From: Bacillus_I endophytica_A
Lineage (GTDB): Bacteria > Bacillota > Bacilli > Bacillales > Bacillaceae_H
Direction: 5' to 3'
Assembly: GCF_026790145.1 (NCBI RefSeq)
Contig: NZ_JALAMS010000001.1
Coordinates: 682,001 to 746,000, forward strand
Length of the DNA stretch: 64,000 nt
Part shown: in pieces, positions 23,836-33,156 of the stretch
Layout: the number at the start of each line of letters is the position of its first letter
Numbering within the stretch: position 1 is the stretch's first letter
Position numbers and translations under genes: made by a program
The notes under the pieces: model-generated
What the model was told of the DNA's origin: nothing
The model's database searches: none
What the model saw: only the letters and a program-made list of their open reading frames with translations

Positions 23836-25152
23836 ATGAGACATAAAGAATATCTTAGCTTAGCTATTCCGCTTATGCTGTCAACAATGACAACTCCCAT
23901 TCTCGGTGCCGTTGACACAGCAGTTGTTGGACACGTAAGCGGAGCTACATATATTGGAGCAGTTGCCATTGGTAGCTTAATTTTTAGCACGATTTATTGG
24001 CTGTTTGGTTTTTTAAGAGTAAGCACGTCGGGATTTTCAGCCCAAGCAGTAGGAAAGGGAGCAAAAGAAGAACTTCTTCATGCTTTAACACGGCCGATGT
24101 TTCTTGCTCTACTTGTTGGCGTTTCTTTTATTTTATTGCAGTGGCCGATCGGCAAGATAGCATTAATGGTTATCAAACCAAGTCAGGAAGTTCAGGAACT
24201 TGCATTAAACTATTTTTATATCCGCATATGGGGAGCACCATTTGCACTTATAACATATGTCATATTAGGCTTTTTAATTGGCACTGGGCGGGTAAAAGTG
24301 TCTCTTTTTCTTCAAATTGGAATGAACGTTGTAAATATCGCTCTCGACTTTTTATTTGTGCAAGGATTTGGTTGGGCAGTCAAGGGCGTTGCTTTTGCAA
24401 CCCTCATTGCTGAAGTTTTGGGAGCCGTCGTGGGAATAATTATTATTGCTCAAACATTTAACCTTTCTTTAAAAAAATGGTCATTTGGGAGCACTGCTGA
24501 TTTTTCCTCTTTAAAAAAAATGCTTGAAGTCAATCGTGATCTTTTTATTAGAACGTTTTGTTTAATTGTTATGTACAATATGTTTACAGCAAAAGGAGCG
24601 GATTTTGGTACAGAAATACTAGCAGCAAACGCCATTCTTCTTCAAATTCAATTTATTATGGCTTATTGTTTAGATGGTTTTGCTAATGCTACAAGTATTG
24701 TTATAGGAAGAGCTGTTGGAGGTAATAACGAATCTCTGTATAACAAAGGTCTTTCGCTTACAATATATTGGGGCCTCATTGTTGTTTGTTTCTTAAGTTT
24801 GTGCTACTTCTTTATAGACAGCGCTTTGTTCTCGTTATTTACAAACGACATGAGCACAATTGAAGCCGCTAAAAAGTATAGTTTCTGGCTCACTCTATTT
24901 CCTTTTGCTACAGGTGCTGGTTTGCTTTTTTACGGTGTTTTCACAGGAGCAACAAGAGCAAAACCAATTCGAGATTCTACTATTTTTGCACTCTTTTTCT
25001 TTTTAGCTTCATATTTCTTGCTTCCCCCGTTTTATGGAAATCACGGGTTGTGGATTGCCTTTTTAATATTTAATGCTGGTCGTTCTTTATTTTTGGTTGC
25101 TTCTTTGCCAAAGCTGAAAAAACAAGTACTGACCAAAGGGATGTCTGTTTAA
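23836..25152 (+). CDS. MATE-family multidrug/metabolite efflux protein (DinF-like)
   Basis: 438 residues, twelve membrane helices in two homologous halves; N-terminal LAIPLMLSTMTTPILGAVDTAVVGH is typical of the DinF branch. Ion-driven antiporter at the cytoplasmic membrane. TAAGGAAGTG precedes the ATG. The Zur box and 22-aa ORF lie upstream with no terminator between, so zinc-dependent control is possible. That would be unusual for a MATE gene. Confidence 0.88.
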   Translation: MRHKEYLSLAIPLMLSTMTTPILGAVDTAVVGHVSGATYIGAVAIGSLIFSTIYWLFGFLRVSTSGFSAQAVGKGAKEELLHALTRPMFLALLVGVSFILLQWPIGKIALMVIKPSQEVQELALNYFYIRIWGAPFALITYVILGFLIGTGRVKVSLFLQIGMNVVNIALDFLFVQGFGWAVKGVAFATLIAEVLGAVVGIIIIAQTFNLSLKKWSFGSTADFSSLKKMLEVNRDLFIRTFCLIVMYNMFTAKGADFGTEILAANAILLQIQFIMAYCLDGFANATSIVIGRAVGGNNESLYNKGLSLTIYWGLIVVCFLSLCYFFIDSALFSLFTNDMSTIEAAKKYSFWLTLFPFATGAGLLFYGVFTGATRAKPIRDSTIFALFFFLASYFLLPPFYGNHGLWIAFLIFNAGRSLFLVASLPKLKKQVLTKGMSV

Positions 25153-25242
25153 ATATATTTGCTCTATTTTAGTAGAGTTTCAGATGTTATTGCTTTATAT
25201 TTCCTAATTGAAAAGTGTAAGATAGGGATGGGAGGCGATATT

Positions 25243-25728
25243 ATGGAAAAAGGTTTAATAAGTCAATTTCAATTTTTACGTTCAGGAACAATTCGTTTAC
25301 TAGAGACAACATCAGAGGAAAAGGCTGACGTTATTCCAGAAGGATTCAGCAACTCTATTCACTGGAACTTAGGACATATTGCCGTTATTCAAGAACGCGT
25401 GCTATATGGATTAGGATTACGACAAAAACCAGAGCTTTCAGAAGAGTTTATTTCTCATTTTGATATGGGAACAGACCCAAAAGAAGACGGATGGGAAAAA
25501 ACAGCTCCATCACTACAAGAAGTCAAGAAAGAATTGACTCGTCAGCTTGAACAATTTCCTCAAACATTTGCAGGGAAATTTGGTGAGGAGCTTGTTGAAC
25601 CATTCAAACTTGGAAGCGTGGAAATGAAAACAATTGGAGAGCTTTTTTCTTTCAGCCTTTGGCACGAAACTCTTCATGATGGTGTAATTAAAGGATTGAA
25701 TTATGCTTTAAAAGGGCAAAGTAAATAA
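25243..25728 (+). CDS. DinB-like four-helix metalloprotein
   Basis: 161 residues. DinB superfamily: His in NLGHIAVIQERVLYG and the paired His in LWHETLHDGVIKGL form the expected three-His metal site. Members include thiol (bacillithiol) transferases and hydrolases; the reaction here is unknown. Start at the ATG after GGGAGG; a longer frame upstream lacks support. Own terminator. Confidence 0.8.
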   Translation: MEKGLISQFQFLRSGTIRLLETTSEEKADVIPEGFSNSIHWNLGHIAVIQERVLYGLGLRQKPELSEEFISHFDMGTDPKEDGWEKTAPSLQEVKKELTRQLEQFPQTFAGKFGEELVEPFKLGSVEMKTIGELFSFSLWHETLHDGVIKGLNYALKGQSK

Positions 25729-25731
25729 GGA

Positions 25732-25760
25732 GAAGGCCGTTCATCGGACGGCCTTTTTCT
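25732..25760 (+). terminator. Terminator of DinB-like gene
   Basis: AAGGCCGT/ACGGCCTT stem (25733-25740 with 25748-25755) and T tail. Confidence 0.9.
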
Positions 25761-25852
25761 TATTTAGAAGAAAATAAATATAAAGCAGTACACAACAGGG
25801 ATGAAATCTATGTTAAGATTAGGAAAAATCGCTGTTATGAGGAAGGATTGTT

Positions 25853-26308
25853 ATGGAAAGATACGTTGAGCAGATGAGAAAGAAAATAGGGGCGTCTTCT
25901 CTTTTTGTCCCAAGTGCCATGATTATCGTTGTGAATGAGGAAAATAAAGTACTTTTATTACATAGGAAAGATACAGAAACATGGGGATTGCCGAGTGGAG
26001 CTATGGAGCTTGGAGAAACATTTGAAGAAGCAGCCGCAAGACAGCTCAAAGAAGAAACAGGGTTAACAGCTCATAAACTTCAATTTATGGATATTCTTTC
26101 AGGGGAAGACTACTATTTTAAATATCCTAACGGTGATGAAGTGTATAATATCATTTCCGTTTTTTTAGCTATTGACCCATATGGAAGCTTGCAGTGTAAC
26201 TTTAAGGAAGCAAAGAAACTTTCTTTCTTTTCTCAAGATAATTTACCGCCGCTTGAGAAGAGAACGAGTAAAGTGTTACTAAAAGTAGGTGCAACAATAC
26301 TAGAATAA
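25853..26308 (+). CDS. Nudix hydrolase
   Basis: 151 residues. The complete Nudix box starts GAMELGETFEEAAARQLKEE and ends TGL (about 47-69), the metal/pyrophosphate-binding catalytic helix. Hydrolyses nucleoside diphosphates linked to another group; substrate unknown. ATG after GAGGAAGG. Confidence 0.85.
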   Translation: MERYVEQMRKKIGASSLFVPSAMIIVVNEENKVLLLHRKDTETWGLPSGAMELGETFEEAAARQLKEETGLTAHKLQFMDILSGEDYYFKYPNGDEVYNIISVFLAIDPYGSLQCNFKEAKKLSFFSQDNLPPLEKRTSKVLLKVGATILE

Positions 26309-26392
26309 ATAGAGAAACATGCCTTTTCATCTTTGCATACTATAAAAGACGAGCGTCTTTTTGCTCGAAAACTAGATAAAGGGTGAGAGACC

Positions 26393-27010
26393 GTGAGTGA
26401 AAACTGGTTAGCATGGATACAACAAATGCAGGGAATTGCGCAAGCGGGATTAGCATACTCAAAAGATAAGTATGATATTGAACGTTTCGAACAACTTAGA
26501 GAACTAAGCAAAGAAATTTTGCTTCAGTATACAAAAGTAGATGCTAATACATTAGACACCCTATTGGAGGGGGAAGTAGGATATCCAACTCCAAAAGTGG
26601 CGGTAAGAGCAGTTGTGTTTCAGGAAAATAAAATCTTAATGGTGCAAGAAGAACAAGACGGGCTATGGTCTCTTCCTGGAGGATGGGCAGATGTTGGATT
26701 AAGTCCGCGTGAAGTGGTTGTAAAAGAAGTGAAAGAAGAAGCAGGGATTGAGGTAGAGCCTGTACGTCTTCTTGCCGTTTTTGATCAGCATCACCACGAT
26801 CACCCGCCATCATTTTTCCACATTTACAATCTCTATCTTCTTTGTGAAGTAAAAGGCGGAGAGCTTAAAGCAGGGATGGAAACACTTGATGTTCAATATT
26901 GTGAGCAAGAAAATTTGCCACCGCTTTCTGTCAAACGTGTGACAAAGACCCAAATCGACACCTTTTTCCGGTTTCTTGAAAATCCTAATATGGAGACGAT
27001 TGTTGATTAA
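26393..27010 (+). CDS. Nudix hydrolase with N-terminal helical extension (YjhB type)
   Basis: 205 residues. An N-terminal helical domain (1-62, ENWLAWIQQMQGIAQAGLAYSKD) is followed by the Nudix fold with box GGWADVGLSPREVVVKEV KEEAGI (about 97-119). This is the Nudix_N_2 architecture of B. subtilis YjhB-like proteins, possibly ADP-ribose-type substrates. GTG start behind AAAGGGTGAGAG. It follows another Nudix gene by 84 bases and may be co-transcribed. Confidence 0.85.
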   Translation: MSENWLAWIQQMQGIAQAGLAYSKDKYDIERFEQLRELSKEILLQYTKVDANTLDTLLEGEVGYPTPKVAVRAVVFQENKILMVQEEQDGLWSLPGGWADVGLSPREVVVKEVKEEAGIEVEPVRLLAVFDQHHHDHPPSFFHIYNLYLLCEVKGGELKAGMETLDVQYCEQENLPPLSVKRVTKTQIDTFFRFLENPNMETIVD

Positions 27011-27044
27011 AAAAGAGACAAAGCCTAGCTTTGTCTCTTTTTTA
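27009..27044. terminator. Bidirectional terminator
   Basis: AAAAAAGAGACAAAGC/GCTTTGTCTCTTTTTT stem between convergent genes. Confidence 0.9.
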
Positions 27045-28511
27045 TAATATAGGTGATAATAAGCGTGAAATCGATTCTTTAAAGCGGATATAGTAGGAAC
27101 GCTGATCATAAATCTCACGAGTCAATTTCTTTGATTTTAGCATGTCATCTTCAAAGATTGCGGCAAGCTTCATAGCAGTTTTGTAATGATAAAGAAAAGC
27201 GTTTACTTCAAAGTTTAGACGAAAGCTTCTTACATCAATATTGGCAGTACCAACTGAAGCAATCTCATCATCAATAACAATAGTTTTTGCATGAAGAAAG
27301 CCATTTTCATAAATATAAACGTCTGCTCCTGCTTTTAAAAGCTCTCCAATATACGAATATGTTGCCCAATATACAAAAGGGTGATCAGGTTTGTCTGGAA
27401 TCATAATTTTTACTTTCACACCTGAAAGAGCTGCAATTCGAAGTGCATCAAGTAAGCTATCATCAGGAATAAAGTAAGGTGTTTGAATATAAATATAGCG
27501 CTCTGCTGACAAAATCAGTTTAATATAGCCGTTTTTTATTTGTTCCCATTGAGAATCAGGACCGCTTGAAACAATTTGAACACCAACGTCTCCTCTTGGA
27601 GAAGCTGGAGGATAATAATGTCCCTTAAAAGAAATATCGTGTTTTGAAGCTTGATTCCAATCTAAAATAAAGCGGCTTTGAATATGGTGAACAGCTTCAC
27701 CTTTGACACGTAAATGCGTATCTCTCCAATATCCAAACTTTTCATTTAACCCCAAATATTCATCTCCAACGTTGAATCCACCAATATATCCAATGTTTCC
27801 GTCAATAATAACAAGCTTTCGGTGATTGCGGTAATTTAAGCGGAGGTTAACGAGTGGAAAGCGAGCTGGGAAAAATGCTTCAACTTCTCCCCCTGCTGCT
27901 CGAATGCTTTTGACAAGCTTCCGACTAAGTCCTCTAGAACCCATATCGTCGTAAAGAAGCCTTATTTTAACGCCCTCTTTCGCTTTTTTAATAAGCAAAT
28001 TCCCAAGTTTAGTTCCAAGCTCGTCTGATCTCAAAATGTAGTACAGCATATGAATATGATGTTTCGCGTTTTCAAGATCTTGAAAAAGAGAGTCAAATTT
28101 CTCCCTTCCGTCAATAAAAAGATCAACTTCATTATCCTGAGTGAAAATAGCTCGATCGTTATTTAAAAGCATAGCAATTAAATGCTGATGCTTTTTATTG
28201 ATGGGATTATGGAAATCAAACATATGGGATTGAAGAAGTTCGCGCTGATTTGCAACGATTTTCTTAATATATTCCTTACTTTTTTTATCCCAAGTAAAAA
28301 TCTTTCTTTTGCTTAAATTTTGACCAAATATTAAATATAAAATAAATCCAACAATTGGGATAAACCCTAATATCATAACCCATGCCCATGTTGCTGTAAT
28401 GTTGCGTCGTTCTAAAAAGACAATTGCCATTGCAAGCAAAATATTTAGAACAAGCAGCACTGTTGGGACATAAGGAGGCATGATCCCGGCAAAGAAATTG
28501 TTTACTTCCAT
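27042..28511 (-). CDS. cls: Cardiolipin synthase
   Basis: 489 residues. Two N-terminal membrane helices (about 14-34, 42-62), then two phospholipase D motifs: HRKLVIIDGNIGYIGG and HAKTIVIDDEIASVGTANID. Condenses two phosphatidylglycerol molecules to cardiolipin and glycerol at the membrane. Length and order fit bacterial ClsA/YwnE. AAAGGAG 6 nt before the ATG. Confidence 0.93.
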   Translation of the reverse strand: MEVNNFFAGIMPPYVPTVLLVLNILLAMAIVFLERRNITATWAWVMILGFIPIVGFILYLIFGQNLSKRKIFTWDKKSKEYIKKIVANQRELLQSHMFDFHNPINKKHQHLIAMLLNNDRAIFTQDNEVDLFIDGREKFDSLFQDLENAKHHIHMLYYILRSDELGTKLGNLLIKKAKEGVKIRLLYDDMGSRGLSRKLVKSIRAAGGEVEAFFPARFPLVNLRLNYRNHRKLVIIDGNIGYIGGFNVGDEYLGLNEKFGYWRDTHLRVKGEAVHHIQSRFILDWNQASKHDISFKGHYYPPASPRGDVGVQIVSSGPDSQWEQIKNGYIKLILSAERYIYIQTPYFIPDDSLLDALRIAALSGVKVKIMIPDKPDHPFVYWATYSYIGELLKAGADVYIYENGFLHAKTIVIDDEIASVGTANIDVRSFRLNFEVNAFLYHYKTAMKLAAIFEDDMLKSKKLTREIYDQRSYYIRFKESISRLLSPIL

Positions 28512-28632
28512 AGAATGCTCCTTTAGTTTGCTGTTGTAGTAGGTTTAGTTGATCTTTATATTTTTAACCGCTACTTCTGTTCAATTATAGAAAAAAAGCG
28601 TTAGAAAGAAAAGAAATAGCTATTTTAACAAC

Positions 28633-28663
28633 GTATGAAATAAAAAATGTTTTTCGTTCATAC
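28633..28663. repeat. Inverted repeat before lemA
   Basis: GTATGAA (28633-28639) and TTCATAC (28657-28663), 17 nt apart, in the cls-lemA divergent spacer. Could be an operator or part of a promoter. Confidence 0.3.
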
Positions 28664-28695
28664 TATAACTAAGATCAGAAAAAGAGGTGAATAAC

Positions 28696-29268
28696 GTGAA
28701 AAAATGGGGGATTTGGGTTGTCCTTGGCGTCATTGTACTGCTTGCAATCTTTTCGTTTAGTTCATATAACGGTCTTGTCACACAGGAACAAAAAGTAGAT
28801 ACGTCATGGGCACAGGTAGAAAATCAGCTAAAACGTCGTTCAGATTTAATTCCTAATCTAGTTGAAACTGTAAAAGGATATGCAAGTCAAGAAAAAGAAG
28901 TCATTCAATCTGTAACAGATGCTCGCGCCCAGCTTGCGGGAGCAAATACTCCAAAGGAATATGCGAACGCAGATGAGAACTTGAACGGAGCTTTGAATCG
29001 TCTTCTCGTTGTTGTTGAAAATTATCCAAATCTTAAATCAAACGAGAATTTTAGGAGTTTAATGGATACGCTTGAAGGAACAGAAAATCGTTTAGCTGTT
29101 GCTCGCCGTGATTACAACGAAAGTGTCGAAACATACAACTTAAAAGTTCGACGTTTCCCAGGAAACATTATAGCTAATATTTTTGGATTTTCAAAAAAAT
29201 CGTATTATGAAGTAAGTGAGAAAGATCAAGAAAATCCTCAAGTAGACTTTGGGAGTGGAAGCGAATGA
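28696..29268 (+). CDS. LemA-family membrane protein
   Basis: 190 residues. N-terminal membrane helix (about 3-22) and a long helical cytosolic/external bundle; the LemA hallmark WAQVENQLKRRSDLIPNLVETVKGYA is present. Function unknown; commonly paired with TPM-domain proteins, as here. GTG 28696 was chosen because AGAGGTGA is the SD; the GTG at 28687 lies within it. Overlaps the next gene by 4 bases. Confidence 0.88.
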   Translation: MKKWGIWVVLGVIVLLAIFSFSSYNGLVTQEQKVDTSWAQVENQLKRRSDLIPNLVETVKGYASQEKEVIQSVTDARAQLAGANTPKEYANADENLNGALNRLLVVVENYPNLKSNENFRSLMDTLEGTENRLAVARRDYNESVETYNLKVRRFPGNIIANIFGFSKKSYYEVSEKDQENPQVDFGSGSE

Positions 29269-30026
29269 GCCTCTCCCGTTTTTTTATGTTTCTCTGTTTT
29301 TTTACTTTATTTCTTGCCCCCTTTTCAGCAAGTGCTAATGCTCCAACACCAGTTGGCGATATTTATGTTCAGGATTTTGCAAAGCTTCTAACAAACGAAG
29401 AAGCCGAGGAATTGAAGCAAATGGGGAGAAGTCTTCAACAAAAAACAAAAGCTCAAATTGCGGTACTAACGGTCTCCTCAACAGAGGAAAAGACAATTGA
29501 AGAGTACGGAATTGAAGCATTTAGACAGTATAAGCTAGGTGACAGGAAGCTTAACAATGGTATTCTTCTTCTTGTTGTAAAAGGCAGTGAACAAAGAGAA
29601 GTTCGCATTGAGGTTGGATATGGTCTTGAGGGAGCAATACCTGATTCTAAAGCAGGAGCTATTTTGGATGAATTTACTCTTCCTTATTTTAAACAAGGGA
29701 AGTATGGAAAAGGAATTGTTGAAACATATCGCGTTCTTTATGCGGAAACAGCTAAAGAATACGGAGTGGAAACAAAATGGGAAGGGAAAACAGCCACACC
29801 AGCTGAAAAGGAAGCTTCTTCAGGACAAGAAATGAATCCGTTTGTTGTAATTATTATCGGTATTATCTTAATTATTCTTATTGTGATTGATGTAAAGTTT
29901 TTTGGTGGCTTTCTTACAAATTTATTGCTTCAGCTTCTCTTTCTTTTTCGAGGAGGTGGAGGTGGAGGCAATATCGGCGGCGGTGGTGGAAGCGCTGGCG
30001 GTGGGGGAGCAAGTCGGAAATGGTAG
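29265..30026 (+). CDS. TPM-domain (YgcG-like) membrane protein with Gly-rich tail
   Basis: 253 residues. Signal peptide (1-25), TPM domain (about 33-160: VQDFAKLLTNEEAEELKQ, KTKAQIAVLTV, NNGILLLVV, RIEVGYGLEG), linker, membrane helix (about 190-218) and a low-complexity glycine tail ending SRKW. The LemA-TPM pair is a widespread envelope operon of unclear role. Translationally coupled to lemA (ATGA). Confidence 0.87.
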   Translation: MSLSRFFMFLCFFTLFLAPFSASANAPTPVGDIYVQDFAKLLTNEEAEELKQMGRSLQQKTKAQIAVLTVSSTEEKTIEEYGIEAFRQYKLGDRKLNNGILLLVVKGSEQREVRIEVGYGLEGAIPDSKAGAILDEFTLPYFKQGKYGKGIVETYRVLYAETAKEYGVETKWEGKTATPAEKEASSGQEMNPFVVIIIGIILIILIVIDVKFFGGFLTNLLLQLLFLFRGGGGGGNIGGGGGSAGGGGASRKW

Positions 30027-30184
30027 AAAACAAAAGTGAGAGAAACTCTTTCATTTGAACGATAAGTTCTTTGTGAGCGTTTCTCTAAAACTCATGTGAA
30101 AAAGGACAAGCAATACAGAGAGGATGGTGTACAATTTTTCGAAAAAGGGAATAAACAAAGATAAAGTACTATGAATGGGGGAAG

Positions 30185-31078
30185 ATGACGATGAGGTCAG
30201 CAGCACTAATTTTAAATCCTAATGCAGGCAATGAAAAAATAAAAAAAGAGTTACGATATATAAAAGAAATCATAGAAAGCACGTATGCTCCACTTTCTGT
30301 TTATGAAACAAAACGAGAAGGAGATGGCGCTCGTTTAGTAAAAGAGCTTGAAAGTAAAGTTGATTTAATTATTGGAGCAGGGGGGGATGGAACGATTCAC
30401 GAGCTCATTAATGCTATGTGTGAGCTAGAAACAAGACCTTTATTTGCAGTGCTTCCAGGTGGAACATGTAACGATTTTTCACGAGGGATTGGAATGGATC
30501 AAAATATTATCAAAGCAGCACAGCAAATTGCAACAGGAAGAGTTGAAAAAGTAGATATCGGGAAGAGTGAGCATCAATACTTTTCAAACTTTTGGGGAAT
30601 TGGGCTCATTAATGAAGTATCTGAAAACATTGAGGGAGGTTCAAAAGCTCGTTTTGGTAAACTCTCTTATTATATGAGTACAGCTAAAACAATTACGAAT
30701 ATTGAACCTTTCTACGTAGAAATAAAAGGTGATGAAGAGGAGTTTAAAGGAGAGGCTGTTATGGTTGTAGTAGGAAACGGGGCTTTTACAGGAGGGCTAA
30801 GACCTTTTTTTCCGAAAAACCATCTTCAAGATTCTTGTTTGGACGTGCTTGTTGTGACGGAATCTAACGTACAGACGTTTTGGAAGCTTTTTCTCTCAAA
30901 TTTTTCAGATGAGAAAATTATTCAAGAGGAAAGTATTCTTAAATTTCAAGCTAAGCATGTTAAAGTAACCACATCACCAGCACAAAAAATTGACTGTGAT
31001 GGCGAGCGCAAATATTATACTCCGGATTCTATCATCGTTCTACCACGATTTCTAGAAGTGATTGTAGGAAATCTCTAA
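30185..31078 (+). CDS. Diacylglycerol/lipid kinase, YegS/BmrU family
   Basis: 297 residues. DAGK catalytic domain: NPNAGNEK at the N-terminus, GAGGDGTIHELINAM (nucleotide-binding GGDGT, about 61-75), LPGGTCNDFSRGIG, and the C-terminal KIDCDGE. Phosphorylates diacylglycerol or a related lipid with ATP. GGGGGAAG precedes the first ATG closely; the ATG six bases later is an equally good start. Confidence 0.85.
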   Translation: MTMRSAALILNPNAGNEKIKKELRYIKEIIESTYAPLSVYETKREGDGARLVKELESKVDLIIGAGGDGTIHELINAMCELETRPLFAVLPGGTCNDFSRGIGMDQNIIKAAQQIATGRVEKVDIGKSEHQYFSNFWGIGLINEVSENIEGGSKARFGKLSYYMSTAKTITNIEPFYVEIKGDEEEFKGEAVMVVVGNGAFTGGLRPFFPKNHLQDSCLDVLVVTESNVQTFWKLFLSNFSDEKIIQEESILKFQAKHVKVTTSPAQKIDCDGERKYYTPDSIIVLPRFLEVIVGNL

Positions 31079-31175
31079 AATAAAAGAATTAATATTTTAT
31101 AATTGGTGTGGTGTCCATGCCAACTTCTTTCATTATGCATACCTTATAAAAGGAATAGAGCAAAGGCGGGTTTTT

Positions 31176-32411
31176 ATGCATAATGATAAGAAGAAAATAG
31201 CTGTAGTAGGGTTAGGATTTGTTGGATTGCCTCTATCTATGTTGCTATTATCAAAAGAATTTACGGTTGTTGGAATTGACTTAGATGAAAATAAAATTCG
31301 CTCTTTAAACAATGGGAAAAGCTATATTTCAGATATTAGTGACAAGAGTGTAGAAGAAAGTATGAAATCAAAACGATTTTCTGTTTCTTCTAGCTATAAA
31401 AATGTAGAGGAAACAGATGCAATCATTATCTGTGTTCCAACTCCTCTTAAGGAAGAATATGCTCCAAATCTTGTTTATATCGAGAAAGCCGCAGAGGCGT
31501 TGAAAGCTCATCTTCAAAAAGGTCAGCTTGTTGTTCTCGAGAGCTCTACGTTTCCAGGAACAACAAGAGAGATTCTTCAACCTCTTTTAGAAGAAAGTGG
31601 GCTTGTAGCAGGGAAAGACTTTCATTTAGCATATTCTCCAGAACGCGTTGACCCTGGGAATGTTCAATTTTCGCTTGGAGATATTCCAAAAGTAATTGGA
31701 GGCATTACTTCAGATTGTCAGGAAGTTGCTTGTGATTTATATTCAAAGATTTATCAAACGGTGGTCCCTGTTTCCTCGCCTGAAATTGCCGAGCTTACAA
31801 AGCTTTTAGAAAACACGTATCGATTTATCAACATTTCTTTTATTAATGAAATGGCGATGCTTTGTGACCAAATTAACATTGATGTATGGGAAGTGATTGC
31901 GGCTGCAAGCACAAAGCCATATGGATTTGCGCCTTTTTATCCAGGTCCAGGCATTAGTGGCCACTGCATTCCCGTAGATCCTCTCTATTTGCAATTTAAA
32001 GCAAAAGAAAAAGGAATTACTAGCAATTTCATTGAGTTGTCAACTTCTACAAATGAAAAAATTGTTCAGTATATTGTTGAAAGAACATTAGAAATAGTAG
32101 GCAAATCACCTGGAGAAACAAGCGTTTTACTCTATGGATTAACATATAAAAGAGATGTGCCAGATGTGCGAGATTCAAAAGCTGTAGAAGTGATGGTATA
32201 TCTTCTTGAAAAAGGGGTTAATGTAACTTATCATGATCCACACTTTGAACGTATTATGATCAATGGAGAAGTTCATCATAGTGTCTCGCTACTTGACAAA
32301 GAGTTAAACGAAAGTGACTGTGTGGTAATTTTAACAGATCATAGCGTGCTGCCAAAAGAGCAGATTTTAGAAAAAGCAAACCTTATTTTTGACACGCGCG
32401 GAGTGCTCTAA
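31176..32411 (+). CDS. UDP-glucose/GDP-mannose-type nucleotide-sugar dehydrogenase
   Basis: 411 residues: Rossmann NAD domain (VVGLGFVGLPLS), central dimer domain with E-L-TKLLENTYR, catalytic Cys in GPGISGHCIPVDP, and a C-terminal UDP-binding domain (LTYKRDVPDVRDSKAVEV). Oxidises a UDP-hexose(amine) twice to the uronic acid for surface polysaccharide. The pattern is nearer to UDP-HexNAc dehydrogenases (WbpA/CapL) than to TuaD, but substrate is not certain. No other polysaccharide genes are adjacent. Confidence 0.85.
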   Translation: MHNDKKKIAVVGLGFVGLPLSMLLLSKEFTVVGIDLDENKIRSLNNGKSYISDISDKSVEESMKSKRFSVSSSYKNVEETDAIIICVPTPLKEEYAPNLVYIEKAAEALKAHLQKGQLVVLESSTFPGTTREILQPLLEESGLVAGKDFHLAYSPERVDPGNVQFSLGDIPKVIGGITSDCQEVACDLYSKIYQTVVPVSSPEIAELTKLLENTYRFINISFINEMAMLCDQINIDVWEVIAAASTKPYGFAPFYPGPGISGHCIPVDPLYLQFKAKEKGITSNFIELSTSTNEKIVQYIVERTLEIVGKSPGETSVLLYGLTYKRDVPDVRDSKAVEVMVYLLEKGVNVTYHDPHFERIMINGEVHHSVSLLDKELNESDCVVILTDHSVLPKEQILEKANLIFDTRGVL

Positions 32412-32479
32412 GACGCAAAAGGGAAAGCCAAAGTAGTTGAGCTTGGTGGCGGAACAGCTTTCTTTAAGAAGTAAGGGAA

Positions 32480-32512
32480 AAAAGCTATCTGTTTTTGAGA
32501 TAGCTTTTTTAT
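32480..32512 (+). terminator. Terminator of nucleotide-sugar dehydrogenase gene
   Basis: AAAAAGCTATCT/AGATAGCTTTTTT stem, T tail. Confidence 0.85.
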
Positions 32513-32570
32513 ATGTTTAAATAATAGGAAAGGGGGAATGAAAATAGTAAAGGAAAAAGGAGAGAAGAAA

Positions 32571-33041
32571 ATGGCTTTAACAAAAGAACAAGTAACGTAT
32601 TTAAAAGAAATGCTTTTAAATATGAAAAAATATAAAACAGAGCGAGTAGAAGAAACGCCAAAAGAAGATTTACAAGAATCAACAGGTGAATTAACGAATG
32701 GAGTTGACAATCATCTAGCAGACATTGCGACAGAGCAATATGAGCGTGAACGAGATGAGACGATTCGGGAAGTTGATGAACGCTTAATTCAACAAGTAGA
32801 TGAAGCATTACAGCGTATGGAAGATGGAACATACGGTATTTGTGTAGATACTGGCGAAGAAATTCCATATGAACGCTTAAAAGCTAATCCTTATGCAAAA
32901 CGAACAGCTAAAGCACAGGAAAAGTTTGAAAAAGGACAGCCTTCTCCAAATGCAGACCGATCGACACAGCCAAGTCGACGCATTGATGAAGAAAAGACTT
33001 TAACCGTTGACTCATTAAAAAAAGAACAGGATGCTTTCTAG
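32571..33041 (+). CDS. yteA: YteA-like DksA/TraR-family protein without zinc cysteines
   Basis: 156 residues. N-terminal coiled coil (acidic EXXE pattern, about 50-90) followed by a TraR/DksA finger region TYGICVDTGEEIPYERLKANPYAKR. Only one cysteine remains of the four zinc ligands, as in the YteA branch of Bacillus. Role unknown; DksA relatives bind RNA polymerase. Start at the ATG giving MALTKEQ, preceded by GGAGAGAAGAAA. Confidence 0.82.
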   Translation: MALTKEQVTYLKEMLLNMKKYKTERVEETPKEDLQESTGELTNGVDNHLADIATEQYERERDETIREVDERLIQQVDEALQRMEDGTYGICVDTGEEIPYERLKANPYAKRTAKAQEKFEKGQPSPNADRSTQPSRRIDEEKTLTVDSLKKEQDAF

Positions 33042-33070
33042 CACAATCACAATATGTGATTGTGCTTTTT
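33040..33070 (+). terminator. Terminator of yteA
   Basis: AGCACAATCACA/TGTGATTGTGCT stem, T5. Confidence 0.9.
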
Positions 33071-33156
33071 ATATGGAAAAGAAAGATTGTATTCCATTTT
33101 TTTAGACCGTAAAATAAAGAAAATAGATTTACTTTACAAAAAGTGAGGGATTGTCA

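Noticed and set aside
29950..30020. GC-rich repeat block of glycine codons
   Set aside because: It is the low-complexity tail usual in TPM/YgcG proteins, not a separate repeat element.
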